Positions 62,156 to 64,000 of a DNA stretch of 64,000 nt are shown piece after piece. The stretch comes from Cymbidium sinense (taxonomy: Eukaryota; Streptophyta; Magnoliopsida; Asparagales; Orchidaceae): NCBI GenBank assembly GCA_021442155.1, contig CM038220.1, positions 78,479,817 to 78,543,816 on the forward strand, in the 5' to 3' direction. Below the pieces are notes generated by a model. The model was not told the origin of the DNA and made no database searches. It saw only the letters and a program-made list of their open reading frames with translations. The translations under genes were made by a program, and so were the position numbers. How positions within the stretch are numbered: position 1 is the first letter of the stretch; each line of letters opens with the position of its first letter.

Positions 62156-62160
62156 GGGTT
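62149..62160 (+). other. Weak polypurine tract
   Basis: Only 'cagagggtt' precedes the 3' LTR, a poor match to the usual G-rich tract such as AGAGGGGG. Coding-like sequence runs into it. It may be decayed or the junction may be secondary. Confidence 0.3.
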
Positions 62161-64000
62161 TGTTGACCTTATTTTTAGGATGAGCTCTCAACTCCCTCCT
62201 CCTTAGGCATATGACTTCTCTTAGACTTTAGGAGTTACTTAGTCTTAAGACACATCTAGTAATTAGGTGGACTCAACCTAGCCCTATAGACTTAGAAGGG
62301 TTAGCCATAGGATTAGGTCATGCCCTAGGGGTGTTAGTAAAATTTGCCCACCCTTTGCTTGAACCATTTCTCAGATTCATTCCTTCAAGTTAAACTCCAA
62401 ATCAATCCTAATTGTTTTTCTCAAACTCCAAATCAATCTTATTTGTTTTTCTCCAAACTCAATCAATATCACTTGATTGAAACCCATGATTGAAATTTTA
62501 AGTTCCAAATATTTCTTAAGTCTTTAATTCCCTCTTAAGGACTTAGCCTAAATTGAATTCAAATCAATCCAAACTCATGAAATTTTCTCATAACTCATTT
62601 ATATTCTCATTTATATTCACATATATAAATGAAATATAAATTCAAATCAATCAAATCAAATCCAAAATTCAAATTCCAAATTCTAAAATCTTTCCTAAAT
62701 CCTTAATTTTCCTCTTAAAGACTTAGCTTAGATCAACTTCAAATCAACTCAAATTCATAAAATTTTCTCATAACCCATTTATATTTTCATTTATATTCAT
62801 ATATATAAATGAAATATAAATTCAAATCAATCAAATCAAGCCCATAATTCAAATTTCAAATTCCAAAATCTTTCTAAATCCTTAATTTCCCTCTTAGGGA
62901 CTTAGCCTAGATCATGATCAAATCAGTTCAAATTCATGAAATTTTCTCATAACATATTTATATTCTCATTTATATTCACATATAGAAATGAAGTATAAAT
63001 TCAAACAACCAAAATCACTTCCAAAAATCTAACTCAAACTCATTCAAAATTCAACCTAAGTCTTTCAAGTCAAAATCTTGAACTTAGCTAAACCAACTTC
63101 AAATCAAGCCAAACCCTTGATTTTTCTTCATGATTCAATCAATCCTTCAATTATAAATCCAAATATACGTACAAACTTCAACCACTCAACCAAAACTCAA
63201 TCCAAAAATCAAGCCAAAATCCATTCATGTTCTTCCTTTGAATATGAAATTATCAAATGATTCAAAACTCATTTGAATTCAAACCACTTGCAAATGGATT
63301 TATATTTCAATCATAAGTCCATATACAAGTTCAATCAAACTCAAACCAAGCTTTGAACAAGCCATTTGACCCACTTAGGCTCACTTGATCGAACCTAAAG
63401 TACCCTTTATGAGCCAAATTCTAATCCTAACGAAATTAGATTAAATCAAACTCACCTCTGCCTCTCATCATGAGATAATCAATCAATCAAATTAGGTCAA
63501 ACCAAGCCAAACTTAAGGGATTGACCAAGTCAACACTTAGCCAAAATGAAACCCAACATAACCAAAATTCACCATAGGCCAAATTAATTAAAACCATTGA
63601 TCAAGACTCATTCATGATCAATGTTTAAACTTGATCAAGTCAACATTTGAGCCTAACCTAGCCCAATTGGCCACTTGACCCAAGTTGACCTAAAAAGTCA
63701 AAATATGTCAAAACTTGATCTAAGCCAAATTGATTGAAACCAATGGGTCAAATTCATTCCAAATCATTTGTTAAACTTGACCAAAGCCTTAATTGGCCAA
63801 TTAGATTAACCAGCCAAAGGGTCATGATGAGCCAAATTCATACTTAACCAAAATTGATTGGAAATAAAGATACCATATCACTTCATATGACTAACCAAAC
63901 CTAAAACTACCCATGACCTAGCTCAAATAGGTCAAATGGTTCAAATTGATCAACTTGACCCATTTGACTTAAATGAAGTCATTCAAACCTAAACTAAATT
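62161..64000 (+). repeat. 3' LTR, first 1.8 kb (copy D)
   Basis: Begins TGTTGACCTTATTTTTAGG and follows the 5' LTR and fragment A2: the 'ctagtaattaggtggac' region, three subrepeats (62,515-63,010) and the TTGACC-rich block from 63,360. It is nearer to A2 than to copy C in several indels. It continues beyond the window. Confidence 0.85.

Larger units (their letters stand above)
48575..64000 (+). mobile_element. Tat-lineage Ty3/gypsy element lacking RT and integrase
   Basis: Structure: 5' LTR starting TGTTGACC (48,575), tRNA-Arg primer-binding site (57,057), gag relic, Tat-type protease relic, then directly a 3' LTR that starts with the same TGTTGACC at 62,161 and leaves the window. Tat/Ogre elements typically use tRNA-Arg and have this gag-protease layout. 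Reverse transcriptase, RNase H and integrase are absent, as in the TR-GAG type of non-autonomous plant elements. It would depend on enzymes from a relative. The many stop codons show it is old. Confidence 0.8.

Noticed and set aside
57051..62160. Search for reverse transcriptase, RNase H or integrase in the Tat element
   Set aside because: No YVDD-like, RNase H or HHCC/DDE motif was seen in any frame; protease-like coding sequence runs to the 3' LTR.

Overview
The window is nuclear DNA of a flowering plant. It is AT-rich and built almost wholly from old, nested transposable elements. The evidence is plant-specific: a FAR1-type Mutator transposase relic, a Ulp1 (C48) protease gene of the kind carried by plant transposons, a plant mobile domain (PMD) relic, and a Tat-lineage Ty3/gypsy gag-protease region behind a tRNA-Arg primer-binding site. 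I cannot name the species. I found no intact protein-coding gene, tRNA or rRNA. The longest open frames are about 150 codons or less and mostly chance openings, while every recognisable gene is broken by stops or frameshifts.

Layout. 1-7,331: two joined fragments of one very long LTR family (A1 and A2). 7,332-21,775: a Mutator-like composite holding about 46 copies of a ~145-bp repeat centred on the palindrome GTACTCTCATGAGAGTAC, a FAR1-type transposase pseudogene (10,424-11,995, minus) and a Ulp1 protease pseudogene (16,383-19,190, minus). 21,776-29,020: repeat X, copy 1. 29,021-33,041: third fragment of the long LTR (B). 33,043-33,662: PMD pseudogene. 33,663-37,937: spacer with a ~600-bp foldback element and a GC-richer block with a TATA box. 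37,938-45,266: repeat X, copy 2, nearly the same as copy 1. 45,267-48,574: mixed sequence with a terminal-inverted-repeat element and a 91-bp tandem repeat. 48,575 to the end: a Tat-type LTR retrotransposon with an apparent 8.5-kb 5' LTR, primer-binding site, decayed gag and protease, no reverse transcriptase or integrase, and the start of its 3' LTR at 62,161.

How the parts relate. The long-LTR element could not move without enzymes from relatives, since it keeps only gag and protease. Its LTRs hold dense TTGACC (W-box-like) motifs and 160-190 bp subrepeats. The Mutator-like composite resembles plant MULEs that carry a Ulp1 gene, but it has no visible long terminal inverted repeats. Its arrays of dyad motifs, each next to a CCAAT box, look like binding platforms; that role is inference. 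The palindromic array system is the most unusual structure here.
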